Positions 1 to 10,726 are shown, counted from the stretch's first letter. The stretch is DNA of 64,000 nucleotides from Deltaproteobacteria bacterium (GCA_018266075.1 JAFEBB010000014.1:1-64000), one strand, 5' to 3'. Translations and numbers: made by a program. Notes: a model not told the origin generated them from the sequence alone.

Positions 1-82
1 CGAGGCCCATCTTGGCCTCAGCAAGGTGTCTCAAGAAATCGTGACGCGGGGGAGCAGTCGCCGAGAGGAAGAGCACGAAGCC
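1..82. other. left-edge flank, no gene seen
   Basis: I see no supportable gene here. This is the outer flank of the IS5-type insertion. Before that insertion it lay directly downstream of the stop codon of the gene now at 1309-1539. Confidence 0.4.
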
Positions 83-86
83 TTAG

Positions 87-1308
87 CAGGCTGTTGAAGA
101 AAGCCCGTTTCGAGCCGACGGCTTGTTTCTCAGCGCCGGCTCCACGCTTCGTCGGCTCGGTAGGTCAGACCGGGGCCAGCTTCGCGATTCGGACCAGGTT
201 GTACGCCGCGCCGGTCAGCAGCGTCTGCATCGCCACCCGCTTCTCACCTCGGTACCGCGTCTTCCCCATTCCGCCGACCGTCTTCATCCAGCCCCAGATT
301 TCTTCGATCCGTTTGCGTACGCGCTGGCTGATGGCGTACCCCGGCGGCGCCGTGGTCCTCGCGTCGATCGCGGAGCGTCGTCGCGCAGTGATGAATTGCG
401 CCACGTGCGGCGTGACTCTGATCTCTCGACACGCCGCCACGAATCCTTTCGTGTCGTAGTTCTTGTCCGCGCCCACGGTGACTCGCCTCGCTCCGGGCAG
501 CCCGTTGAGCATGCTCTTTGCGGCGTCGCGCTCGGCGGTGCCACTCGCCTGCGTGAGCTGCAGGTCCACCAGGAGCCCGTTTCGGTTCTCCATCAGCGCG
601 TGGCCGACATAGCTGAGCTTGGCTTCCTTGCCGTCGCCCTTGCGCGCCAGCTTCGCGTCGGGGTCGGTGGTCGACTCGTGGGTTTCGTTCGAGCGCTTCT
701 CTCCGTGGAAGTTCACTGTCGGGTTGCCCGGGTCGTCGGGCGGGTTGCCGGGCTTCTCGTCCTTCTTCTTGAAGCTCTTCAGCGACGCCCACGCCTCGAT
801 GAGCGTGCCGTCCACGGTGAAGTGCTCGTTCGAGAGCAGTCGCTTCTCCTTCGCCAGCTGCACCACCTCGGCGAAGAAGAGATTGGCCACCTCGTGCGCG
901 AGCAACCGCTCGCGATTCGCCGAGAACGTGGAGTGGTCGAACACCGGCTCGACCATGTCCATGTCGAGGAACCAGCGGTACAGCAGGTTGTATTCGAGCT
1001 GTTCGCAGAAGAGCCGCTCGGAGCGCACCGAGTAGAGGGCGATGAGCAGGCTGCTCTTGAGCAGCGTCTCGGGCGGGATCGAAGGCCGACCGCGCTCGGC
1101 GTACATCGCATCGAACACGGGCGAGAGGCGCTTGAGCACTTTCTCGGCGTGAACCTTGATCGCGCGAAGCGGGTGCTTCGGCGGCACCCGCTGCTCCGGC
1201 AACTGCAGCGAGAACATCGTCGCCTGCTTCGATTCGTGCCCGCGCATGCGCACCTCGTTCGTGCGCACAGCAAGAGATCACGTTCGCGGGGACTTCTTCA
1301 ACAGCCTG
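87..1308 (-). mobile_element. IS5-type insertion sequence, complete with ends and target duplication
   Basis: The element is 1222 bp and carries one transposase gene on the minus strand. The terminal inverted repeats are perfect over 15 bp: CAGGCTGTTGAAGAA at 87-101 and its reverse complement at 1294-1308. The 4-bp direct repeat TTAG flanks the element at 83-86 and 1309-1312. TTAG fits the YTAR target preference known for IS5-group elements. The intact ends, target duplication and unbroken transposase suggest a fairly recent insertion. The right-hand TTAG includes the stop codon of the neighbouring membrane-protein gene. Confidence 0.88.
165..1247 (-). CDS. IS5-family DDE transposase
   Basis: This is a cut-and-paste transposase of the IS4/IS5 superfamily, 360 aa from the ATG at 1247. 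Upstream GTG codons would add seven residues, but family members usually start near MRGHES. The N-terminal part has the DUF772-type signature (RPSIPPETLL, then YSVRSERLFCEQLEYN). The catalytic domain shows the first Asp in VDGTLIEAW, the second in VGADKNYD and the Glu region in RIEEIWGW. A charged insert (GEKRSNETHESTTDPDA) is typical of this family. The frame is intact, so the element could still be active. It is the only gene between the inverted repeats. Confidence 0.92.
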   Translation of the reverse strand: MRGHESKQATMFSLQLPEQRVPPKHPLRAIKVHAEKVLKRLSPVFDAMYAERGRPSIPPETLLKSSLLIALYSVRSERLFCEQLEYNLLYRWFLDMDMVEPVFDHSTFSANRERLLAHEVANLFFAEVVQLAKEKRLLSNEHFTVDGTLIEAWASLKSFKKKDEKPGNPPDDPGNPTVNFHGEKRSNETHESTTDPDAKLARKGDGKEAKLSYVGHALMENRNGLLVDLQLTQASGTAERDAAKSMLNGLPGARRVTVGADKNYDTKGFVAACREIRVTPHVAQFITARRRSAIDARTTAPPGYAISQRVRKRIEEIWGWMKTVGGMGKTRYRGEKRVAMQTLLTGAAYNLVRIAKLAPV

Positions 1309-1539
1309 TTAGCGCTTGGAGAGGGCTCGGACGACCAGGGTCAGCAGAAGACTCAACAGTATCGACGTCGCCAGCGGCAGGTAGAACCGGAAGTTCCCGC
1401 GCGCGACCACGAAGTCACCAGGCAGGCGCCCGAGCGGCAGGCCGCTCCGAGCCGCAAGCACCAGCAGTCCACACACCAGCGCGAGCCCAACGCCAATCAC
1501 AATCAACAATCGCCCGAGGCCGGAGAGGTCCACGGGCAA
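1309..1539 (-). CDS. small DUF2905-like membrane protein
   Basis: This 76-aa protein has two hydrophobic segments (about residues 9-29 and 53-72). Between them is a loop with GRLPGDFVVARGNFRFYLPL, which matches the compact two-TM DUF2905 family of unknown function. It starts 3 nt after the stop of the upstream membrane gene (1543-2067), so the two are probably co-transcribed. The IS5-type insertion begins immediately beyond its stop codon: the TAA overlaps the TTAG target duplication, so the protein is unchanged. Its original downstream neighbour has been separated from it. Confidence 0.8.
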   Translation of the reverse strand: MPVDLSGLGRLLIVIGVGLALVCGLLVLAARSGLPLGRLPGDFVVARGNFRFYLPLATSILLSLLLTLVVRALSKR

Positions 1540-1542
1540 GGT

Positions 1543-2067
1543 CTAATCATTCGGCGGCAGTTCTTCGAACTTCGCGAGCACCAGCGGCTCGACGAAGTTC
1601 AGCACCCGATTTCGCGACGCGCGGTCGATGCCCGAGCTCGCCAGCGCCGCGCTCACGCCCAGCAGGAGCCCCACGCCGATCGCCGCGAAGCTGACCGCGC
1701 GGAGCAACAGGCAGATCACGACGTTGGTCCCCAGAAACACCCCGACGGGCACTGCGCCTGAGCTGCCCTGGGCGATGTTCAGCTCCAGCCGCGAGCCTCT
1801 CGCCGAGCCCGTGACGATGATCTCCCCGGCGGTGTCCGAGCGCCCCGACCCGAAGGGCGCGCGCCAGAAACGAATGATGTCCCGTTCGAGATCGGGAGAG
1901 CGGTCGATGGTGCCCCACCAGGTGCCGTCGAGGTCGCCGCTTCCGAAGAAGGGCCGCTTGCGCCTGAGGTGCTGCGCCAACCGCAACACCACCTGCTCCG
2001 GCGGAAGCTCCGTGGTGCCGACCAGCCGCATGCCCCATCGATAGCCGCTCAGCAGCGCACTTTCCAC
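1543..2067 (-). CDS. hypothetical membrane protein
   Basis: This 174-aa protein starts with GTG at 2067. I do not recognise a named family. The N-terminal ~110 residues are soluble, with alternating charged and aromatic residues (DGTWWGTID, IIRFWRAPFG). A strongly hydrophobic stretch follows at about 108-147, probably two membrane helices, and then a short soluble tail. It is the first gene of a two-gene unit with the DUF2905-like gene. It is divergent from the pseudouridine synthase gene with only 20 nt between the two start codons, so promoters must overlap neighbouring coding sequence. Confidence 0.6.
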   Translation of the reverse strand: MESALLSGYRWGMRLVGTTELPPEQVVLRLAQHLRRKRPFFGSGDLDGTWWGTIDRSPDLERDIIRFWRAPFGSGRSDTAGEIIVTGSARGSRLELNIAQGSSGAVPVGVFLGTNVVICLLLRAVSFAAIGVGLLLGVSAALASSGIDRASRNRVLNFVEPLVLAKFEELPPND

Positions 2068-2087
2068 CGCCGTGCTACGCAGGGCCC

Positions 2088-2885
2088 GTGGCCCGCAAAC
2101 GCATCCCCAAGTGGCTCGTCGCCGCCAGCCAGCACCCCGGCGGCCTGCCCCCCGGCGAAAAGCCCGACTGGATCTCCCGGGTGCTCACCCGCGCCGGTGC
2201 CGTCACGCCCGCCGAGCTCACCGCCGCCCTCGACGCCGGCCGCGCCACCATCAACGGCAAGCCCGCGCGCGCGCCGCTCACCCTCGCCCGCGCCACCGAC
2301 GACATCCGCTTCGACGGCCAGCCCGTCTCGTTCCGCCCGCCCACGCGGGTGATCGTTTTTCACAAGCCCGCGAACACCATCTGCACCGCGAGCGATCCCG
2401 ACGGCCATCGCACCGTCTACGAAGCCCTCGCGCCCGCGCTCACCCCGGAGCTCGCGCGCTACGGCTGGCACTGCGTGGGCCGGCTCGACCTCGACACCAC
2501 CGGGCTCCTGCTCTTCACCAACGACGAGCGCTTCGTGGGGCACGCCACCTCGCCCGCGTCGCATCTGCCCAAGCGCTACCTGGCCACCGTCGCCGAGAGC
2601 GCCACCGACGCCCAGCTCGAGCCCATTCGACGCGGCATCGATCTGCACGACGGGCCGGCGCGCCCGGCGAAGGCCGCGCTCCGCGCACCCGGCCTCGTGG
2701 AGCTCACGCTGAGCGAAGGCCGCAACCACCAGGTGAAGCGCATGCTCGGCGGCGTGGGCCTGCCCGTGCGCGCGCTGCACCGCGAGGCCGTGGGCGCGCT
2801 GGTGCTCGACGTGCCTGTGGGCCAGTGTCGCGAGCTCTCGGCCGAGGAGATCCGGGTGGCGCTGCGCTTCGAGCCTTCGCCATGA
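2088..2885 (+). CDS. S4-domain pseudouridine synthase, RsuA/RluB/E/F family
   Basis: This enzyme isomerises uridine to pseudouridine in rRNA or tRNA. It has 265 aa and a GTG start. An N-terminal S4-like RNA-binding region (about 25-80) contains SRVLTRAGAV and INGKPAR. The catalytic domain carries the family motif GRLDLDTTGLLLFTND, whose Asp is the nucleophile, and later the conserved SEGRNHQVKRML segment. The order and length fit the RsuA/RluF branch. The exact target nucleotide cannot be read from sequence. The stop codon overlaps the next gene start (ATGA), so it is translationally coupled to the TSUP transporter. Confidence 0.88.
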   Translation: MARKRIPKWLVAASQHPGGLPPGEKPDWISRVLTRAGAVTPAELTAALDAGRATINGKPARAPLTLARATDDIRFDGQPVSFRPPTRVIVFHKPANTICTASDPDGHRTVYEALAPALTPELARYGWHCVGRLDLDTTGLLLFTNDERFVGHATSPASHLPKRYLATVAESATDAQLEPIRRGIDLHDGPARPAKAALRAPGLVELTLSEGRNHQVKRMLGGVGLPVRALHREAVGALVLDVPVGQCRELSAEEIRVALRFEPSP

Positions 2886-3643
2886 TCCACCTCACCACCC
2901 AGGCCCAGGCGCTGCTCGCGCTGGCCGCGTTCGGCGCCGGCTTCGTGGACGCCATCGCCGGCGGCGGCGGGGTGATCACCTTGCCGGCGCTGCTCTTCGC
3001 CGGGCTGCCGCCGCACCTCGCGCTGGGCACCAACAAGGGCCAGAGCGTCTTCGGCTCCGCGGCGGCGCTGGTGCGCTACGCGCGCTCGGGGCTGCTCGAC
3101 GGCAAGCTCGCGCGCGCCACCTTTCCGCTGGGGCTGGTGGGCTCGGCGATCGGTGCGCAATTGGTGCTCGCGGTGAGCCCCGCCGCGCTCAAGGTCGTGG
3201 TCCTGGTGCTCTTGATGGGTGTGGCCGTGTTCCTCGCGCTCTCGGGCAAGCCGGGACAGGCGCGCGCGCCGGTGTCGAGGCCAGTGCTCGTGGCCAGCCT
3301 GCTCGCCTTCGGGCTGGGCGCGTACGACGGCTTCTTCGGCCCCGGGGTGGGCACGTTCCTGATCGTGGCCTTCGTGGCCCTCCTCGGCCGCACCCTCGAT
3401 CGCGCCAGCGCCGATGCCAAGGCGGTGAACTTCGCCTCCAACCTCGCCGCCGTGACCCTCTTCGCCTCGCGCGGGGTGGTGCTCTGGAGCGTCGCGCTGC
3501 CCATGGCCGTGGCCCAGGCCGCGGGCGCCTGGCTGGGCGCGCACGTGACCGTCCGCGGCGGCGCGAAGGTCGTCCGGCCGGTGGCCCTGCTGGTGACCGT
3601 GGGCCTCGTGGCCCGCCTGGTGCGCGATCTCTGGGTGGGCTGA
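2882..3643 (+). CDS. TSUP-family (TauE/SafE, DUF81) membrane transporter
   Basis: This is a 253-aa integral membrane protein with about eight predicted hydrophobic segments. It shows the two repeated glycine-rich motifs typical of the TauE/SafE family: FVDAIAGGGGVITLPALL near the N-terminus and GAYDGFFGPGVGTFL in the second half. Family members export or import sulfite, sulfonates or other organic anions, but the substrate cannot be assigned here. I chose the ATG at 2882 because it overlaps the upstream stop by 4 nt and begins just before the first helix. The pairing with a pseudouridine synthase has no obvious metabolic link. Confidence 0.87.
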   Translation: MIHLTTQAQALLALAAFGAGFVDAIAGGGGVITLPALLFAGLPPHLALGTNKGQSVFGSAAALVRYARSGLLDGKLARATFPLGLVGSAIGAQLVLAVSPAALKVVVLVLLMGVAVFLALSGKPGQARAPVSRPVLVASLLAFGLGAYDGFFGPGVGTFLIVAFVALLGRTLDRASADAKAVNFASNLAAVTLFASRGVVLWSVALPMAVAQAAGAWLGAHVTVRGGAKVVRPVALLVTVGLVARLVRDLWVG

Positions 3644-3769
3644 TCGGAGCTGGAAAGCGCGAAAGGACGCGATCGCGCACACCGCCGGCCGGCCACATGG
3701 AGAAATCGGACGGGGTCGGCTACTAACAAGGAATCCGAGAGGCCGCGTCGCGGGGCGCGGGGTGGCCCT

Positions 3770-6382
3770 GTGAGCGAGCGCGACTTCGACTTCGAGCAGG
3801 TGTACGGCGCGCTCCCCGTCGCGGTGGCGCTGCTCGCCGACGGCCGCGTGGTGCGCACCAACCCCGCCATGGCCGAGCTCTTCCGCTGTGCGCCCGAGAA
3901 GCTCCAGGGCCGCTCGATCTGGGAGTTCGTCTCCGGCGGCGGGAATCTCGAGCGCCTGCAGGACCGGTACGCCGCTCGCCTGCGCGGCGAGACGGTCACG
4001 CCCGTGTACGAGATGGAGCTCCAGCGCGACGACGGCACCGCCCTGCGCGTGGAGAGCACCGCCCGCGCCCTCGACGAGCAGCGCACGATCGTCGTCTTCC
4101 GCGAGCTGCCCACGGGCCGCGGGGTGCCGCTGGTGACCACCCTCGCCGAGGCCGGCGTGCAGCTGCAGCGCGCCACCACGCCCGAGGGCGTGGCCCAGGC
4201 GGCGGTGGCCCTGCTCGCCGGGCTGGGGCTGCGCGCGTACATCAGCGAGGTGCGGGACGGGACGCTCAACCTCATCGCGGCCACGCCGGGCGACGAGATC
4301 ACCGCGCTCACCCATCGCCTCCGGCCCGGCTACGTGAACCGGCCGATGGGGCGCCGGCTGGACCAGCTCAACCAGATCTTCGCGCTCGCCCGCTTCATGG
4401 ACGACTACCCGGCGGTGATCCGCGAGCACCTGCTGACGCTGGGGCTGGATCCGGCGCTGTTCGCCGAGCTCCTGGCCATGCCGGTCTACGCGCGTGGCGT
4501 GATGACGCCCCTGCGCGTGGAGGGCGCGCTCTGGGGAACCCTGACGGTGACGGGCGCGGACCTCCAAGCCCACGACACCTCCGCGCTCGCGCTGTTCGCG
4601 GCCCAGGTGGCGGCGGCGCTGGAGGTCGCGCGCTCCTTCCAGAGCCTGCAGCAGACCAACCGGCAGCTCGCCGCGGTGCACGCCATGGCCGCCGCCGGCG
4701 CCGAGGCCGAGCTCGACAGGCTGCTTCCCAAGCTCCTCGACACCGCCTCCGAAAGCACCGCCAGCCCCTGCAGCATGCTCTGGGTCCTCGACGGCGAAGA
4801 GCTCGTGCTCGCCGGCGCGCGCGGGCTGGCCGATCAGCCGCTGGGCACGCGTCGGCCCGCGCCAGGCTCGCTCACCGGCAAGGTGCTGGGCGAGGGAAGA
4901 GCGCGGGCCTTCGCGCTCGACCGCGTGACGGCCGAGACCGGCTTCGTGGTGCCCCCGTCGAAGCTCAAGCACCTGGCGATTCTGCCCCTCTGGCACCAGG
5001 GCAAGGCGATGGGCACGCTGAACCTGGGGCGCGAGGTCGACCAGCCGTTCACCGCTGCGGACCTCGCGGGCGCGGAGCTCATCGCCGCGCAGCTGGTGGT
5101 GCAGCTCATCAAGGGCCGGCTCATCGAGGCCGAGCGCCGCCGGGTGCACGACCTGCAGCTGCTCCTCGACGTGGGCCGGCTCATCACCGCCTCGCTCGAC
5201 CCCGACGAGCTCCTCGAGAGCGCCGCCGCCAACGTGGCCCGCCTCGTGGACGCCAGCGACGCCTTCATCTGGCTCTACGACCCGGCCACCCGCGAGCTCA
5301 TTGGCGCGGCCACCTCGACGCCCGACTTCCGCGAGCACTTCCGCGAAGTGCGGATGCAGATCAACGGGCCCAACACCGCCGCGGGCCGGGCCATCCTCGC
5401 GCGCGCGCCCGTCCGCATCCTGGACGCGGCCAGCTCCACCATCATCAACACCGACCTCAACCTCACCTACCAGGTGAAGAGCCTGCTCGCCCTGCCCATG
5501 CTGGTGCGCGACCAGCCCATCGGCGCGGTGACCATCGGCGACCGGTATCGCAACCGCGAGTGGACCGAATCGGAGGTCGAGCGGGCCACGGTGGTGGTGA
5601 ACCAGATGGCGGTGGCGGTGGCGAACGCCCGCCTCTTCGACGACCTGAAGCGCAGCTACGACAAGCTGGCCCAGGCGCGCGAGGAGCTGGTGAAGCGCGA
5701 GCGCCTGGCCGCGCTGGGCGAGCTCTCGGCGGTGGTCGCGCACGAGGTGCGCAATCCCCTGGGCGTGGTCTTCAACTCGCTGGGCTCGCTGCGCAAGGCG
5801 GTGCGGGGCAACACCGACGCGGAGATGCTCATCGGCATCGTGGGCGAGGAGGCCGACCGGCTGAACCGGATCGTGTCGGACCTGCTCGACTTCGCGCGGC
5901 CGCACGAGGCCAGCCTGCGCCTGGAGCCGCTGGAGGCGGTGCTGGAGAGCGCCCGTGAGGCCACGCTGGCGCTCACCGGCGGCGCCCACGAGATCGCGCT
6001 GGAGCTGAGCCCCGCGCTGCCCCGCGTGGCCGCCGACGCGCGCATGCTGCGTCAGGCTTTCATTAACCTTCTCGTTAATGCCGTACAGGCCTCGCCGCGC
6101 GGCGGCCAGGTGACGATGCGCGCCCAGTCGCGTGCGGGAAAGCTGCGCGTGGAGGTGGCCGACCACGGCCCGGGCATCCCCGCGGCGCACCGCTCGCGCA
6201 TCTTCCAGCCGTTCTTCACCACCAAGGCCACCGGCACCGGCTTGGGCCTGGCGGTGGTGAAGCGCATCGTGGAGGCGCACCGCGGCGAGGTGACGCTGGA
6301 GAGCACCGAGGGACAGGGCACCACCTTCAGCGTGAGCCTGCCGGTGCCGGCGGACGATCGCGCGACGCAACCCGCGATCTGA
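3770..6382 (+). CDS. PAS/GAF sensor histidine kinase, apparently soluble
   Basis: This 870-aa histidine kinase has no convincing transmembrane segment, so it probably senses a cytoplasmic signal. An N-terminal PAS domain (about 8-118) is followed by three GAF-like regions (about 125-285, 295-455 and 465-635) and a short coiled linker. The HisKA domain has phospho-acceptor His658 in AHEVRNPLG. The ATPase domain has the N box around Asn770 (INLLVNAVQ), the G1 box ADHGPGIP and the G2 region GTGLGLAVV. The start is a GTG at 3770. No response-regulator gene is adjacent, so the partner is encoded elsewhere. The gene ends 3 nt from the convergent SDR gene. Confidence 0.93.
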   Translation: MSERDFDFEQVYGALPVAVALLADGRVVRTNPAMAELFRCAPEKLQGRSIWEFVSGGGNLERLQDRYAARLRGETVTPVYEMELQRDDGTALRVESTARALDEQRTIVVFRELPTGRGVPLVTTLAEAGVQLQRATTPEGVAQAAVALLAGLGLRAYISEVRDGTLNLIAATPGDEITALTHRLRPGYVNRPMGRRLDQLNQIFALARFMDDYPAVIREHLLTLGLDPALFAELLAMPVYARGVMTPLRVEGALWGTLTVTGADLQAHDTSALALFAAQVAAALEVARSFQSLQQTNRQLAAVHAMAAAGAEAELDRLLPKLLDTASESTASPCSMLWVLDGEELVLAGARGLADQPLGTRRPAPGSLTGKVLGEGRARAFALDRVTAETGFVVPPSKLKHLAILPLWHQGKAMGTLNLGREVDQPFTAADLAGAELIAAQLVVQLIKGRLIEAERRRVHDLQLLLDVGRLITASLDPDELLESAAANVARLVDASDAFIWLYDPATRELIGAATSTPDFREHFREVRMQINGPNTAAGRAILARAPVRILDAASSTIINTDLNLTYQVKSLLALPMLVRDQPIGAVTIGDRYRNREWTESEVERATVVVNQMAVAVANARLFDDLKRSYDKLAQAREELVKRERLAALGELSAVVAHEVRNPLGVVFNSLGSLRKAVRGNTDAEMLIGIVGEEADRLNRIVSDLLDFARPHEASLRLEPLEAVLESAREATLALTGGAHEIALELSPALPRVAADARMLRQAFINLLVNAVQASPRGGQVTMRAQSRAGKLRVEVADHGPGIPAAHRSRIFQPFFTTKATGTGLGLAVVKRIVEAHRGEVTLESTEGQGTTFSVSLPVPADDRATQPAI

Positions 6383-6385
6383 GAA

Positions 6386-7084
6386 TCAGGCGCGCCCGTA
6401 CACGGGCAGCGCGGCACCCGAGACGTCCTTCGACGCATCGGAGAGCAGAAAGCTGATCACCGACGCCAGCGAGGCCGGGTTCACCCAGGCGGAGAAGTCG
6501 GCCTGGGGCATGCCGGCGCGGTTCGCGGGCGTGTCGATGGTGGAAGGCAGCACCGCGTTCACGCGCACGTTGGCGCTGAGCACCTCCGCCGCCACCGCCT
6601 GACACAGCGAGACCACCGCGCTCTTGGTGGCCGCGTACTCCGCCGCGCCCGCGCTGGTGTCGGGCCGCACCGCCGCGCGCGAGCCGACGACGACGATGCT
6701 TCCCGCCTTGCGCTCCACCAATCCGGGCAGCACCGCGCGCAACGCGCGGTACGCCGATTCCAGGTTGGCGCCGAGCATGGCCTTCCAGATGGCGTCGTCG
6801 GCGCGTGCGTGCAGCGGGCCGCCGCCCTGCCACCCGCCGGCGATGAGCACCGCGCCCGTGAGAGGGCCGAGCTCCTTCTCCACGCGGGCCATGGGCTCGC
6901 GCCAGGCCGCGGGATCGTTGGCGTCGAAGGGCAGGCCCAGCGCCCCGGACGGGAGCTTGGCCAGTCGCTCGGCCGAGCGGGGCAAGTCCACGGCGGCGAT
7001 CTTGTGGCCCTGCTGCAGGAGGTGCGCGACCACCGCCGAGCCGAGGGCGCCCGCAGCGCCGGTGATGAGGGTGACGTTGGGCAT
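6386..7084 (-). CDS. short-chain dehydrogenase/reductase
   Basis: This is a classical SDR of 232 aa. The Rossmann cofactor motif TGAAGALG lies at residues 8-15, the catalytic Ser in the VVGSRAA region, and the active-site YAATK further on, followed by VRVNAVLPSTIDTP. The C-terminal part matches the usual substrate lid. The substrate is not predictable; such enzymes act on hydroxyl or keto groups with NAD(P)(H). I used the ATG at 7084; an in-frame ATG three codons upstream is also possible. It converges on the histidine kinase gene and diverges from the Ser/Thr kinase gene. Confidence 0.88.
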   Translation of the reverse strand: MPNVTLITGAAGALGSAVVAHLLQQGHKIAAVDLPRSAERLAKLPSGALGLPFDANDPAAWREPMARVEKELGPLTGAVLIAGGWQGGGPLHARADDAIWKAMLGANLESAYRALRAVLPGLVERKAGSIVVVGSRAAVRPDTSAGAAEYAATKSAVVSLCQAVAAEVLSANVRVNAVLPSTIDTPANRAGMPQADFSAWVNPASLASVISFLLSDASKDVSGAALPVYGRA

Positions 7085-7156
7085 GGCGCGCATCCTAGGG
7101 CAGCCGGTCCAGAGCAGCGCCCCAAAATCCTCGTCGACGTTCGATCGCCGTCGCCA

Positions 7157-7177
7157 GCCCCCAGCCCCCAGCCCCCA
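7157..7177. repeat. heptanucleotide tandem repeat, AGCCCCC x 3
   Basis: Three exact tandem copies of a 7-bp unit lie in the intergenic region between the SDR gene and the Ser/Thr kinase gene, about 65 bp upstream of the proposed kinase promoter. Two more 7-bp tandem arrays of different sequence occur within the next 3.6 kb. Confidence 0.8.
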
Positions 7178-7240
7178 TGCACCGACCCGCTGGCCGACCA
7201 GAAAAAACAAGTGCCGTGTGCGTGCACGCCCGCACCGAGG

Positions 7241-7269
7241 TTGTCCTGAGATCAGTTGTTCCGTACTTT
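7241..7269 (+). promoter_or_regulatory. candidate sigma70-type promoter of the Ser/Thr kinase gene
   Basis: TTGTCC at 7241-7246 and TACTTT at 7264-7269 are separated by exactly 17 bp. A start site about 7 nt after the -10 box would leave a leader of under 10 nt before the ATG at 7283. No Shine-Dalgarno sequence is visible, so near-leaderless translation is possible. Matches are partial; this is inference. Confidence 0.35.
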
Positions 7270-7282
7270 GGTGTTCCCTGGA

Positions 7283-9195
<1,913 letters not shown>

Positions 9196-9196
<1 letters not shown>

Positions 9197-9223
9197 TTCC
9201 TGGTTCCTCGTTCCTGGTTCCTG
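9196..9223. repeat. heptanucleotide tandem repeat, GTTCCTG-type x 4
   Basis: Four consecutive 7-bp units (three GTTCCTG and one GTTCCTC) start in the last base of the kinase stop codon. More degenerate GTTCG-type repetition follows to about 9267. The whole gap to the next gene (9197-9326) holds nothing else that I can recognise. Confidence 0.8.
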
Positions 9224-9326
9224 GCGGACGCCCAATCGTGGGTCGTCGTTCGTGGTTCGTTCGTCCGATGCCGGCGTTGCCCCATTGGTGATGCGGATCT
9301 GCCGTCCAATCGGCATCATGTGACCC

Positions 9327-10250
9327 ATGCCGCGCTTCCAGGATCGCGCCACCACCCCTGAACGCGGGCCCCGCGACATGCTCCGCTGGCAGCTCGAGCG
9401 CCTCCGCGCCCCGCGCCCGACACAGGTCGATACGCCCGCACCGTTTCGGCCCAATGACGGCAAGCTGATTCAGGAGCTGTCTGCGTCGCTCACGTGGATC
9501 GGCCACGCGAGCTTCGTGCTCCAGCTCGGCGGCGCGTACGTGGCCGTGGATCCGATCATGTCGGAGCGCATCAGCGGCGTGGTGAAGCGCCTCGCGCCCG
9601 TGGGCCTGCGCTACGACGCGCTCCCGCCCCTCGACGTGGTCTGCCTCACGCACAACCACCGCGACCACCTCGACCTGCCCACCCTCAAGCGGCTCGGGCC
9701 CAAGCCGCTATACGTGGTGCCGCTGGGGAACGGCCCGCTGCTCAAGGACGCGGGCTTTCCGAACGTCGTGGAGCTCGACTGGTGGGAGACCCATCGGCTC
9801 GGCAACGTGGACATCACGCTCGTGCCCGCGCGCCACTGGAGCATGCGCTTCCCCTGGGACCGCAACGACATGCTCTGGGGCGGCTATGTGTTCCGCGGGC
9901 CCGAGGGCGTGGCCTACCACTCCGGCGACACCGCGCTCTTCGACACCTTCAGCGAGATCGGCAAGCGCATGGGCCCCATCGACTGGGCCATGCTGCCCAT
10001 CGGCGCGTACGAGCCGCGCTGGTTCATGCAGCCGCAGCACATGAACCCCGAGGACGCCGGCCAGGCCTTCGAGATGCTGGGCGCGCGCACCTTCGTGGCC
10101 ATGCACTGGGGTACCTTCAAGCTCACCGACGAGCCCACCGGCGAGCCGCCCGACCGCATCCGCAAGATCTTCGCCGAGCGCGGCATCGAGCCCGGCCGGC
10201 TCTGGATCCTCGACGTGGGCGAGACCCGCGCGCTGGAGAAGGCGCCATGA
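9327..10250 (+). CDS. metallo-beta-lactamase-fold hydrolase, NAPE-PLD/UlaG-like
   Basis: This 307-aa protein is a zinc-dependent hydrolase of the MBL superfamily. The metal-binding signature HNHRDH occupies residues 109-114. Downstream ligands are visible as the His in PARHWSM, SGDTALF and MHWGTF. The N-terminal pattern WIGHASFVLQLGG plus the D-P-x-M segment is typical of the phospholipase-D-like (NAPE-PLD) and UlaG-like branch rather than true beta-lactamases or lactonases. The substrate is probably a phosphodiester or lipid, by family analogy only. No signal peptide is seen. The stop overlaps the recX start (ATGA). Confidence 0.85.
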   Translation: MPRFQDRATTPERGPRDMLRWQLERLRAPRPTQVDTPAPFRPNDGKLIQELSASLTWIGHASFVLQLGGAYVAVDPIMSERISGVVKRLAPVGLRYDALPPLDVVCLTHNHRDHLDLPTLKRLGPKPLYVVPLGNGPLLKDAGFPNVVELDWWETHRLGNVDITLVPARHWSMRFPWDRNDMLWGGYVFRGPEGVAYHSGDTALFDTFSEIGKRMGPIDWAMLPIGAYEPRWFMQPQHMNPEDAGQAFEMLGARTFVAMHWGTFKLTDEPTGEPPDRIRKIFAERGIEPGRLWILDVGETRALEKAP

Positions 10251-10726
10251 GCAAGGCCGCCGCGCCGCCGAGCGCGCTCGACCAGGCCCTGCGCTGGCTC
10301 GCCGTCCGCGATCGCACCGAGGGCGAGCTGCGGCTCAAGCTGAAGCGCAAGTCGTATCCCGCAGACCAGATCGCGGCGGCGCTCGAGCGGCTGCGCGGCC
10401 TGGGCTACCTCGACGACGCCCGCTTTGCCCGCGGTCGCGCCGAAGCGCTGCTCTCGCGCGGACGATTGGGGCCGCGCGGCGTCGAGTCGCGCTTGCTCGC
10501 GGCAGGATTGGATCGCGAGCTGATCTCCACGGCCGTGCGCAACGCCATGGCCACCCGCGACGAGCTCTCGCTGGCCCGCGCGGCGCTCGCGCGTCGACAT
10601 CCCGAGGCGCCGGGAACCCCGGACCGCAAGCTGCGGTCGAAGGCCGTGCGCTTCCTGCTCGGGCGCGGGTTCTCCAGCGACGTGGTCTCGCGCGCGCTGG
10701 GCGTCGATGTGGACGGAGGCGATTAA
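10247..10726 (+). CDS. recX: regulatory protein RecX
   Basis: RecX binds RecA filaments and inhibits recombinase and coprotease activity. The protein has 159 aa, the normal length. It is built from helical repeats with the family signatures RTEGELRLKLKRK, LGYLDDARFARG and the C-terminal FLLGRGFSSDVV. The ATG overlaps the preceding stop by 4 nt, and the OmpA-like gene begins immediately after its TAA, so the three genes look like one transcription unit. recA is not in the window, although recX is often next to it. Confidence 0.86.
   Translation: MSKAAAPPSALDQALRWLAVRDRTEGELRLKLKRKSYPADQIAAALERLRGLGYLDDARFARGRAEALLSRGRLGPRGVESRLLAAGLDRELISTAVRNAMATRDELSLARAALARRHPEAPGTPDRKLRSKAVRFLLGRGFSSDVVSRALGVDVDGGD

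Noticed and set aside
2576-6370. Very long minus-strand open frame opposite the histidine kinase and transporter genes
   Set aside because: It results from GC-rich third positions on the other strand. It has low-complexity Arg/Ala/Gly/His composition and no domain.
9327-10250. MBL-fold protein as a beta-lactamase or AHL lactonase
   Set aside because: The WIGHASF start and overall layout fit the NAPE-PLD/UlaG-like branch, and the motif spacing differs from those enzymes.
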